Assembly (NCBI GenBank): GCA_018398765.1
Contig: JAHBMJ010005857.1
Coordinates: forward strand, 50,980 to 114,979
Direction of reading: 5' to 3'
Source: Chromera velia
Taxonomy: Eukaryota; Sar; Chromeraceae
DNA: 64,000 nucleotides
Shown here: one piece after another, positions 47,976 through 58,842 of the stretch
How positions within the stretch are numbered: position 1 is the stretch's first letter
Layout: each line of letters opens with the position of its first letter
Position numbers and translations under genes: made by a program
The notes under the pieces: model-generated
Seen by the model: only the letters and a program-made list of their open reading frames with translations
Told to the model about the DNA's origin: nothing
Databases searched by the model: none

Positions 47976-50900
47976 ATGAGAGCCCTGCAAAGGCCGACGG
48001 TTCTATTGCCGGCAATCGTCGTGGCACTTTCTGGTTTAGCCTATGTGCTTCTTACCAATCTGTCGAGGCCTCCGGCAAAGAGGTCGACGTCTCCGATGCC
48101 TCATCATGCGCGGACGATCGCAATTGTGTCGGGATACACAGATGACCCTCTCGATCTCGGAGACGGATCACAGCTTCCGTTTGTCGGGGAGCCAGATAGA
48201 AAGGGACCCAAGGCAGCCCCGATAACCTGGCCCTACTCCCTTTGGTCGGCTGCTGTTCAGTGTCAAGCCCACATAACGTCAGCTGCCGTCTCTGTGCAGT
48301 TGTGGGATGCCACGAGCTTCAGGTTGGGAACACAATCTGAGTTGGTCCATCTGGCGGATTTCTGTCGCCAGGAGTCCAAAAGTCTGTGCTGGCACAAACC
48401 GTTGGCGATTGAAGCGAGCAAAGATTTCGGTGAAGTCATTTTTTGGATTGATCTCGACATTGTTCCAGTCAGAATGGGCAATCTGTGGCTCCAGGCGACC
48501 ACGCAGCAGCAGTTCCCCCTCAGCCCTCACCCCGATTGGAAGGCTCCCTTTCGGGACAGATGGACAGGCACAAGTGACGTTCATATTGCTGTTTTGAAGA
48601 ACGACAATTACTATGCTTCCATGGACACTCAGCTCGGCCTCACGTACGCAAGGTCTCCTCAGGAGTCCAGATGGTCCCGCTTGCACTTGAAGCTTTGGAA
48701 GTCCTGTGAGTGCGATAGCAGGCTGATATATGAAAATGCGTTTCCGGAGCAACACTGCTTTCAGGTCGGTGGGTGCCCTGTCACAGTGGATGTCTGGCTC
48801 CTTTCTGCTGACACATGCTTTTCCGTTTTTCAAATCCGATTTTTCCTTCCCCGGGTGCTGCATGGCTTCTCATGCAGGCGCACAACACAGGTCTGTCATA
48901 CAAAGAGAGAAAATGTGTAAATTCGCGGTTTGCATTCGACAGAAAAAAGGGGGCAGTAGTGTGCGGCTGCTTTCTGGCATTGGTAAGAGTTTCTTGGTTC
49001 GCATCCTCGAAGGCTCTTTCTCTTGGCTAGCCTGCGTTGACCCCCCTCGTGTCTTTCTTGGCAAGGCAGAAGGCAGTCCATGACTTTCTCATTGAGCACA
49101 TTCTTTTGTTTTTCTCTTCGACTGTCAGGCCGTGGCGCTCTCCTTGATCGTATCCTTCGTGATCGAGCACACCTACCCAGAGATCCCCCCCCCCTTCCTG
49201 AAGTACACAGAATTTGTTCACCTGTGCGAAGACGTGTGGAGAAATGAAACTCTTTTTCGAGAGGCGATGGAGGAGGGGGGATGCGAGGGGTGGGAGGCTG
49301 AGGGGGAGAGGGGAAAGCGTGTCTGGGTCAAAACGCCCCCTGCCTCCTTGCTGCTCCACAGTGTAGAGTATGAAACACCATGTGACGATTTCCCCTGCTA
49401 CATGGTGGGTTTCCCCCTTTCTCTCTCTCACGCTCTTTCTCTGTGTCTGGCTGTGACTGCATGTCCGTATGAAGAAGTGAAGCTACTGATCGATCGATCG
49501 ATCGAGACATCGGAACCTGTTTGCTCACCTGCGGTTTTGCGATGAAGAGAGCAATCAAACACTAAGTCTCTGTCTGCGCGCGTGCGGCTGCCCTCTCTCT
49601 CTCTCCCCCCCCCCCCCCNNNNNNNNNNNNNNNNNNNNNNNNNNNNNNNNNNNNNNNNNNNNNNNNNNNNNNNNNNNNNNNNNNNNNNNNNNNNNNNNNN
49701 NNNNNNNNNNNNNNNNNNNNNNNNNNNNNNNNNNNNNNNNNNNNNNNNNNNNNNNNNNNNNNCCCCCCCTCTCTCTCTCTGTGTGTGTGTGTATGTGTGT
49801 GTGTGTGTGCGTATGTATTTGTGTGTTTGTGTGTGTGTGTGTGTGTGTAATATGTGAGGGTTAGGTTACGTCCTCAAGACTGAGCGGCTATCTGTTCAGC
49901 CAGGAGGAAGCCTGTCCCCTCTTTCGAGCTGATTGATCCCTTCTGTCCCGTTTCGACGGCGGGAGGGAGGGGGAACTGCCAGGCGGACGTCAAATATCAT
50001 GAAGAGGTGCAAATGTGAATTGTGAATCCTTTTTCTTTTCTCTCTGTTCGACGACGTTTGTGTTTTTCCCCTGATCCCCTTCCTTGCACGCAGCGGTACG
50101 AAAACCTCACGAAAAAAGTGAAGGTCGACAAAAGGTGTGTTGACGAGGACGGAGTGACACCTGGGGAAGGGATTTGTCTCTACGGGGACGTTTTCGTTGG
50201 CATGAAGAGGGACAAAGGGACTGATTACACCTCGATGGCCGAGTTTGTCTCTGTCTGGCTGTACACGCATGGGTATGGAGAAGCGGGGATTGCAGGGCCC
50301 ATCCACTACGGGGTCCCTCATAGTGGGGTTGCGGGGTACATGAGGTTCCGGAGGGGGGAGGGGGGGCAGACGGTTGTTCTTGAGCAGAATGAGGTCCCTT
50401 CCGCATGGGGGGCCCTTTACCCCGTCCGCTCAGTTGACGGTGCAGTTGGCCCGACCCTTTTGGAATTGGAAGATCTTGGAAAGTACACAAGCGGCATCAT
50501 CTTGTTCGAACACATTGCACGTGAGGACAATGTGGAGAGGGTCATCAAGACCCATGCTCCACTACAAGAGAATGACGCGCAGTGGTTCGCAGAGAGAGTA
50601 GAAGCATATCGGGGATGTCACTTGAGCGCAGATGTTTCACGGAGCAGAGAAGTGACTGTCCATTTTCTTGCTTGCTTGGGAGATGCGCCCTCTGAATTCA
50701 GACGGTGGTTGCATTGGAAACAGAGGAACATGCAGCAGGGAAGGGAAAAGAAGCCTCAGTGGGAGAGAAGGAAGATGAAGGAGACTTTCGAGGAGGAGGA
50801 AGAAGGGGAGAAAAAGGACCCAAAAAAAAGAGGCGGAGAGGGGGGCAGCAGGGTGGGGGAAGAAGAGGGGAGTGGGGATGGGAAAGATTCCGCAGAGAGC

Positions 50901-52835
50901 GTAGACAGATGGTGGAAGAGGATTGATGAAATTTTGCCGAGAGTCTCTGCATGGATACACCCGAGTGTATTCTGTTCCGAGACCTTTCAAGTAAGCTGCC
51001 TGGTCTATCTTCTCGGATTCTCTTCGCCCCACTTCTCTTCTCTTCTCTGCTTGCTTGAAGGATCGAAAAGGGCTGCCGTTCTTTTTCATTTTCTGTTTCT
51101 CCGGAGGAAGGCGCAGGGCTGCAGCATGGGTCTGTTCTTTTTGCGGCCGACTGCGTGTCAATGATCATACATACGAATGCGAGCACTTGCAGCAACCACT
51201 CGTTTGAGGAAAGGAAAGGACATGCACGCATGCAGTTCTTCGACCGCTGTCAGCTTCTTTTGTTTGTTTCGTTGCTCTCTGTCTTTACGTGTCAATCTTT
51301 AGACAGCTGACACAGACGATTGCAGAGGGAATGAGTCTTTGGACAGGCAGGCAGGCAGGCAGACTGACTGAAAGATAAATAAAGCAAAGCAAAGCAAGCT
51401 TGCATCCACGAGCAGACAGACTACCGTCAAAAATCCCACTCTCGATCAGTGTGTGCAGACTCGCAAATGTGTGCTTACGTGCCACGCCTGACACACACCT
51501 CACACGCACAAACAAACAAACGCGTGGACACACCCACATACATACATCACACACACGCACACAGATAGAGGAAGCGGCCCTTTTGGGCTGTTGATGCCTT
51601 CCTGTGGAGTGTTGCAGTCTATGTGTACACGGGGCGTGGAACTGACCAAATTTCCGACAGAGATTCTGCCTACTGATCCGCGCAGTCAATCACTTTTTGA
51701 TGGACGATTCTTGCTGAGTGATCGGATGTGATTCATTCATTTATGCAGTCCCGCCATTTCCAACATGCAGGTTCTGGTTTTTAGTTTAGGGTCGGTGCGT
51801 TGTCCGTGCGTGTTACTGCGCAGGCAGCCTGCGCGTACCGGCAGATGCTGTTTCTCTCTCGTAGGCATGTATGAATAGCATGTGTCTACATACCCACACG
51901 GCTATGTACGCGCTTCCTTTTCCTGTGCATACATACATGCTCACGCACTTCCTTCCATCTACACATGCATGCAGCCAGACCTCCTCTGGGCCGAGTTGCT
52001 GGCGGTGTTTCCGGACACGGCGGGGGCCGTCGGGTCTTCGGAGAACTTCTCCAGAGCTGTTGGGCTCCTGTCTGAAGTTTTGTGGCCTCCTCCTCTGGTG
52101 TCGGCAGAGGAAGTCGAGGCGGCACTGGTGTGGATTCTTTTCCTCAGTGACGCCGGCCGTACGGAGCCTTGGGACTTTCCGGGACCTGAGAACGTGACCT
52201 TGTCGCGTCCTCTTCAGCAACTTGCGTTTTGCCGTTTTGAGGCCCTTCAGAGGACCTCGGGCGTCGACTTGGAAAAAGAAAGAGGAAAAGAAGGGGGGTC
52301 CGACTCGGGTGGCTTGAAAGGCTCGGGAGGGAGGGGGGGGGAAATGAAGGGGGGCAGGAGTTCTTTGTGTTCTCATCTGAGTCAGACAACACGACCAGAT
52401 GACTCCCCGATTCCCAACCGCAATGACGAGGTGCCGCCAGTTTCGTTGCCTGTGCTTGAGCCTGCTCATTCTGTCCTGTGGTGCTCAAACGATTATGCTG
52501 GAGGGTTTTCAAACAAGGCAAACGCTAGATGGCCGAAGACATGGGATCACGCGGCTCCGGAGTTGTCGTATTTTTGCTTCGAGAGAAACAATCCTTTTGA
52601 GCATATTAAGTTTGAGCACTCTCTTGTGCAGCACGTAACTGCCGTCGGGATGCAGACAGTCCGGAGAAAATGCAGTCCTGAGTGGCTTCTTACACGTGAG
52701 TTTGGACATGAGTGCTCGGGAGTGATGAACCTGTACAGGGGTAATCTTTCTTCTTTTCAGTCTTGGCGAGACCCATTTGGACAGGAATGCCAACACGCAC
52801 TTCTTCACGCACTTCTCTGTGCGATTGATCGTTAA
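47976..52835 (+). CDS. 975-residue type II membrane protein with GT-A-like glycosyltransferase region
   Basis: Five exons, 47976-48764, 48878-48982, 49129-49404, 50094-50990 and 51975-52835 (TAA), join through four phase-0 introns to 975 residues. The start is an ATG. Residues about 8-30 form a single signal anchor with a short basic N-terminus, typical of Golgi type II enzymes. A nucleotide-sugar transferase-like segment follows: WPYSLWSAAVQCQAHI, KPLAIEASKDFGEVIFWIDLDIVP with a DLD at 159-161, then HIAVLKNDNYYASMD. After this come regions I do not recognise, including Cys-containing blocks and two acidic/basic low-complexity inserts (near 50700-50900 and 52260-52420). The C-terminus is conserved-looking (LWCSNDYAGGFSNKANARWP). 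Donors: GTCGGTG, GTAAGAG, GTGGGTT, GTAAGCT. An assembly gap lies in the third intron. Donor sugar and acceptor unknown. Confidence 0.8.
49619..49762. other. Assembly gap (144 N)
   Basis: The gap has poly-C on both sides, inside the intron between exons 49129-49404 and 50094-50990. Confidence 0.98.
49763..49850. repeat. CT/GT microsatellite
   Basis: C run, then CT, then GT repeats in the same intron as the gap. Confidence 0.85.
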
Positions 52836-53676
52836 GCTAGCGCTGAAGCAAAGAATGTGCAACATGTACCCTGAGTTACTACCCTCTTACGCATTGTATC
52901 ATGCACTGCAATCTAGACTGCAATTAAGATTATTGCAAGACATATTAATATATCAATACAAACTAGAATACGAACAGAGTTGTTAAGTCCCAAAATCCGA
53001 TACCGACCCCCCGATCCGAAAATTTTTGGTACTTTCGGTATTTTTCGGTACCGGCTTTTTTCAAGATTTTAAACAGGTTTTTAGAACTCTTTACAGGCTG
53101 TGTGTGTGCCGTTAGGACACTGCAATACTTAGAAATGACTAGCATAAACTTTTGATGCTAATTATTCATATACTACTGATAATTTACCTAGCAATTTATG
53201 AAGGACTCGGAATGATAACATTGATGAGTATAGTAAATTTAAAAGTCTAGTGAAAAGTAAGGGTTTTACAAATCAGTAGCAAGCAAGCAGTTTCTATCTT
53301 AGAATTCATATGATGACAGTATAAAGCTGAAAAGAGGTTCAGAACGAGCGTTTAAACCTAGCTGCAGGAGGTCTGCTGACTGGCTACTGTAGAAATCGAT
53401 GCTTTTTCTGAGTTGACGGCCGGAGACTCAACTTATCACCGTAGCCGTTTTGGGTTTTCAGAAATAGTCATCGACATCTTGATGACTAAGTTTGCTTCTA
53501 GGCATGTTGAAGTCTAGGGTGTGTCTCACAATGGGTGTGCTGCGGTACCATCATTTCTTTTCCCTCCATTTCTATAAAACTCGAGGCGGAATCTCCTAAG
53601 ACGAGCTGACTGAAATTATGTGAATCCTGCGACTGCAAAAAAAAAAAAGGAAATCCACAAATTGCATGCGGGTCAA
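52836..53676. other. AT-rich convergent intergenic region
   Basis: It lies between two genes that point towards each other. A short quasi-palindrome rich in CCGAAAA/TTTCGGTA occurs at 52995-53055. No gene is seen. Confidence 0.6.
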
Positions 53677-55726
53677 TCAATCCTGGGAGGCTCTTTTCAT
53701 CTGCTGTTCAATTCGGAAAAGCTGGCTGCGTCGTCTGTCGGTACCCCACCTGGTGCCGGCAAGGAGCCCTCGCACGTCATGGTCCGAATCTGTCTTTTCT
53801 TCTCTCTTTGATCTTTTCGCTGAACCTCCCGCAGACACCGTGCTCCTCCAACGGGCCCACCAGTCGTCATCCGATTGACTGTCGCTGTCACTGTGTGTCT
53901 TGCCCTCCCAGACCCCCTTCTTTTCTCCAGAAAGTCTAAGTGCCTCACTGCCTTTTCCTTTTCCTTTTGCTTCCTCAGAGTCTTTAACACCTGTTGCCTC
54001 TCTATCGGAAAGAGAGGGCTCCTCCATCGCGGCTCTCCACCGCCTCTCCCAGTTGTACAGCTGGCTTCTTCTCTTCTCTGAAGACCACTGAGTGCCCAAA
54101 AGAAGACTTCCGGGGGTCCAATTGGAAGTCGCAGAGGGGGGGGTGGGAAGGGACTCTTGATGTCTCGGTGAGGATTCAGGCTTGGTGCTTTGGACACGCT
54201 CAGAAGACCCAGAAGGGTCCTCCGGGGAAATGCCCACGCCCGTATCCGAATCGCTCTGTGTTCTTGTTGAAACATCCCCACTGACAAGGGTCTCCGAGCT
54301 TCTCAATAAAGGCTGCTCTGCCTGGGTGGTACCGTCGACAGCCGTGCGAGCCACTGGCCCTGTGCCAAAGTCAGAAACTATCGGCTTGTCGGGCTGTATG
54401 CCAGTGTCAGTCATTTTGGGCTTGTCGGGCTGTATGCCGGTGTCAGTCATTTTAGGCTTGTCGGGCTGTATACCGGTGTCAGTCATTTTGGGCTTATCGG
54501 GCTGTATGCCGGTGTCAGTCATTTTGGGCTTGTTGGGCTGTATGCCAGTGTCAGTCATTTTGGGCTTGTTGGGCTGTATTCCGGTGTCAGTCATTTTAGG
54601 CTTGTCGGGCTGTATACCGGTGTCAGTCATTTTGGGCTTGTCGGGCTGTATGCCGGTGTCAGTCATTTTGGGCTTGTCGGGCTGTATGCCAGTGTCAGTC
54701 ATTTTGGGCTTGTCGGGCTGTATTCCGGTGTCAGTCATTTTGGGCTTATCGGGCTGTATGCCGGTGTCAGTCATTTTGGGCTTGTTGGGCTGTATGCCAG
54801 TGTCAGTCATTTTGGGCTTGTTGGGCTGTATTCCGGTGTCAGTCATTTTAGGCTTGTCGGGCTGTATACCGGTGTCAGTCATTTTGGGCTTGTCGGGCTG
54901 TATGCCGGTGTCAGTCATTTTGGGCTTGTCGGGCTGTATACCGGTGTCAGTCATTTTGGGCTTGTTGGGCTGTATGCCGGTGTCAGTCATTTTGGGCTTG
55001 TCGGGACCTGTCTCGGAGTTAGAAACTGTAGGCTTATCTAACTGCGTGGAAGCGTCCGAGCTATGCGACGCTGTTGATGGTCCTTCAGGCTTGGAATAAG
55101 GTACCCTGGTGGTTGGGGGGCTGGCTGGTGTGATAGGAATGTGACCCAGTAGATCACCATATCCGCCTCTGTCTGACAGGGTGGGAGCATTGGTTGGCGT
55201 TGGAATAATAAAGCCCAGAAGAGCACCTGTATGTTTATCGCCGACCGTAGGAGAGGGGGGCAAGGGGGAGGTGGCCTTTCTCTGCGTTCGCTCTATGCAG
55301 GACCCCTCTGAGTGAAGGCTTTCAAAAGCCCGGTCGGTGTTTTGCTTCAATGCTTTGAAGACGTTCACATAGACGTCGTCCAAGGCGGTCACTGGAAGCA
55401 GGTCATCCGGAGTAGCAAACAGACGCCCCGAGACATCCTTGCCGGATACCATACAGTCCCCTCTCTTAAGAAGGGCCTCAGATTCACGCAGAGGGTGCTC
55501 ATGACAATCAAAAAGCTCAATCCAGCAACTACCATTACTGTTCCTTTTAACCGAGCTTTTCTTTGCCTTACAGCAGAACAGTGTCTGGCTAGAGTGTCTG
55601 GTTTCTCGGGACCTTTACTCTTTTCGTTTCAACTTTGTCGAAGTCTCCATTGAACTGCCTTAAAACACAATGCACCGGTACCAGAAATAAAAACAGTGCA
55701 ACCAACAGCCAAAGAGGAGTTGGCAT
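53677..55726 (-). CDS. Secreted or membrane repeat protein (12-residue repeats), start disrupted by 13-bp duplication
   Basis: An uninterrupted frame runs 55452-53677 (591 residues). Upstream, ATG 55726 opens a perfect-looking signal peptide (MPTPLWLLVALFLFLVPVHC). That frame hits TAG just where AGTGTCTGG is duplicated 13 bases apart (55580-55588 and 55593-55601). Discounting the extra 13 bases joins the two frames into one of 678 residues, so the start was probably lost by this duplication, unless assembly error. The body has 17 copies of MTDTGIQPDKPK (D or N in position 9) at about 54388-55000. Two related motifs occur near the N-terminus (LLGFIIPTP, LLGHIPITP) and two near the C-terminus (LLGTQWSSEKRRSQLYNWE, LLAGTRWGTDRRRSQLFRIE). 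I do not know the family. The RRSQL motif pair may be a binding module. Confidence 0.7.
54388..55000 (-). repeat. 36-bp coding minisatellite, 17 copies, with 7-unit higher-order repeat
   Basis: Each 36-base unit encodes MTDTGIQPDKPK. Variant bases recur in the same order 252 bases apart (for example GGCTTATCGGG at 54491 and 54743), so a block of seven units was duplicated as a whole. Confidence 0.92.
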
Positions 55727-57250
55727 GGTTTGCACGAATTAAGTTCGATTGGCTCCTAAACGATCAAAGCAATCAGACGCGCTTGATTCGATTGACGTCA
55801 AGGAGACGGCCGGCCGCATGCATGCGCAAGCTAGGGCTCCACTGTTGTGGGTTCCTGTTGCTGAAATATTCCACGGGAAACGCCTTACATGTATGTGCAT
55901 GCTATCATGTTTGCAATGCTGAGCTGAAGTAGGAAAGCACCACGTACGTAGACGGCGCAAGGAGCTATATATATATTATATGTCTGTTAAATTTCCGAAA
56001 AAATATTGGCTACTTAAAAAATCATATATACTATCAATTTCGCGGGCGCTCGTCTTCATACGCGCGCTTTCGAATTAGGACCGCGGAACAATAAATCAAA
56101 AACTTGCGCGCGCGCACGCGTTGATCGATCATGTTCTCGGCGTCGAGAGCTTTCATTGACTGACCAGGGGTGGATGTACGCCAGACTGGGGGGGGTGGAA
56201 TGGTGAACAGAGGGATGAATAATGGGAAGAAGGGGGATGGGGGAATTAGTCTGATGGTGCCTAATGGAAACCCGAGAATGAACGGCAATGCAGGGGTGAA
56301 CGGGGTGGGGGGGGGAGGGATGTAGGATGGCTCTGTTAGACAAACAGGGACAGGGTCACCTAAGTGAATGGGGCAGGTAACGCATTCCTCTGAGGGGAAG
56401 CAGGGAATGACAGACTCGGGGTTCGTGACCCCGAGATCCATGGGAGAGAGAGAGGGGGAGGGTCAGCAGATGTGAAAGAGAGCTGTGACGCCCTTCAGAC
56501 CGTCGTCTGCCAGGAAGGACAGGCCCATAATGAATGGAATGCAAATCTTCCCCCCGAATGTGCCGATAGTAAGTAGGAGGATCACATACGAGACACTGGT
56601 CAACCTTCTGGTGTATCGACAACCGAAGAATGGAGGTTTGGGGGGGAAACTCTGGCAAGAATGTATGGATGATGTAGGATGATGCTAGACTGATGGTGTC
56701 TGTCATGTGCAGTGAAACACGGCAGGGCCAGGTGAGGAAAGAGATGATCTCAGCGCTGAGGGACAGTGCAGTAAACAGGGATCTGGAGGGCTGTGACCTT
56801 CTGGAATTCGTTTATGCTTTCATTATACAGAAGAAGAGGGTTGAGGCTCTTTGTGTCTGCAGCAGGAGAAGGAAAGAGAAGGGGGGAAGGTAATGGGAGG
56901 TCGCCAGGTGGGACCTGATTGACTAGGGACTGAGGAGCATATCGGGAGGAGCAGTAGTCAGTTGAATGTTCAAATTAATTTTAATTCTTCCGGATTCTTC
57001 TTTTTTGTTGTCTTTGTCTGATGAATTGCATGAGAAAGTGAGGGAACTGGTTGGAGTGATTGGGAAGGATACAGGGAATAGAAGGGGTTTTAGTAGGGAA
57101 AGTGTGAGAGAAAAAATGGAGTTGGACCTTGATCGTCTTTCCTTCAGATTGGCTGGGCTATGGATATTTGTTGCATCCCTCCATGTACACGTAGTTTAAG
57201 CCTATCCTGTTTGTGCATCGGAGATTCACAGATGCGATTGCCCGTTAACG
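55727..57250. other. Spacer upstream of the Penelope-like element
   Basis: 55960-56110 is AT-rich, then GCGC-rich. 56160-56330 holds a G-rich short frame with Asn/Gly/Met repeats. 56690-57200 has short + frames that could be worn 5' parts of the Penelope-like element, but I cannot assign them. Confidence 0.45.
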
Positions 57251-57378
57251 ATGGTTCTTGTTATTCAGACAACACAGCCACCTTCATACACTCTCCATGT
57301 TATGCCTGCGTCCCCTGAGGATGTGATGAATCCTTCTTGTAAGCTTCGAACTGTCTTTAAGAGAGGGTTTGGTCAGAA

Positions 57379-57996
57379 ATGTTTGAGGACTCAGCGAGAC
57401 TTGTATATTCCTATTCGCTGGCTGCTTCTATATGGTTGGGTCTATCTGATATGAAATATTCTTCCTTTCTGAGAGAGGTCAAGGATGCTTGTGCTGGGGT
57501 GGGAGAGGATGCATCATGGTGGGACAAGGGAGTAATATATTTGATTTGGTCACGATGGAAGAGAGGCTTTTATATTGGAAGTACCGTTGGTAGGGCGCTT
57601 AATCGTTTCTTTCAGCACCTCACGAGTGCATTAAAACTGCGTCACGTGGGGAGGAAATATAATAAGACGGGTCGTGGATATGTACATTACTTCTATTCTA
57701 TTTTGTCTGCTGATGCTTCCAGATATGGCCTCTTTGTTATCCTTCCTATTACAAAGATTGGGGATGGTCAGATGAATTTGCGCATGATGGAGTACTTATG
57801 TATTTGTGCATACAAACCTACATGGAATACCGTTAGTATATTGAGGAGGTTCAAGAATGACCCGGTGCATAATTTGAAGGACCCTAATAAAAGGGATGTT
57901 CGCTCAATTATGTGCAGGTGTAGTGACAACTTGAAGGTTTCAAGTCTGAGGAGGAGACTTGAATCTTCTGTTTTCGAAGCTGGCGGGAAGAGTTGA
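57379..57996 (+). pseudogene. GIY-YIG endonuclease segment of the Penelope-like element
   Basis: Residues 51-67 read GVIYLIWSRWKRGFYIG, the two halves of the GIY-YIG motif, followed by an arginine (72 or 76), the catalytic-type glutamate in RMMEYLC (138) and KPTWNT (Asn 150). It ends with SIMCRCSDNL, the CxC linker. The frame stays open for 205 residues from an ATG, but the upstream segment in another frame suggests a frameshift before it. GIY-YIG nucleases nick DNA during target-primed insertion. Confidence 0.85.
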
Positions 57997-58842
57997 TAAA
58001 GGAGGCATTTTCCAATCTTGCTCTTTTTTCCTCTACAAGGTCACTGGCGAAGAGGGTGTGGGGGCGAAAAAAGGGGAAGGGGACGTGATTTCTCTTTTTC
58101 ATGTACGACTGCTGACTGCATTGTTCAAGAAGGTCCTTCCGGATTCGTCTCTTCGTTCATTTGATGCGACAAAGAATGATTTGAGTGCATATATGCACAT
58201 GGTGCCCAGGGGCGGGATTCTTGAGGGAGGGAGGGCAACTTTTGACTTGAATATGAGACGAATGTGCAAGTTGAATGGCTGGTCAGCAGCGACTTTGCTT
58301 AGAGGGGAGCTGATTACGATTCGGGTGCCCCTCGCTGACTTGTCTTTTTTCCAATCTTTTTATTTTACCATGTTTGAGGAGATAAAGAAAACTGTGTCTC
58401 CATTGTCAGACGTGAGGCTTCGCCTTCTCCCTACAAAGCTGATTGATCTTCAATAAACTGTGGACAATACATATCGTAACATATGGGATTTGTGGGGAAG
58501 GAGGAGGGGGTGAAGGTTCTTCTTGTGGATCGTCGTATCATTATATGGAAATTGCAGAATTATTTGATCTTCCTTTGCTTGATGGTCATGTATGTTGTCT
58601 ACTGTCTACGTCTTCCTCTCTTAGATCTTTTTTCTCTCTTCCTCCACACTTTTCTTCCAAGGCTAAATTATGGCCTAACACTGGTGTATGGAATGTTGTT
58701 TCGAAGGGTATTGAATCTTTCCTCCGTTCTGTTCTCACTTCTGATGGTGGCACTCGGGAGGGGGTTGGTCTAGGGAGGACAATAGGAAGGGGGAGAGGGA
58801 GGGAGAATACAAGAGGCAGGTCAATGAAAGGGGTCTTATCTC

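Noticed and set aside
54182-55099. 305-residue plus-strand frame with GLSGCMPVSVIL repeats
   Set aside because: It is the antisense shadow of the 36-bp coding repeat. The minus-strand frame is longer, has flanking non-repeat coding sequence and a signal peptide.
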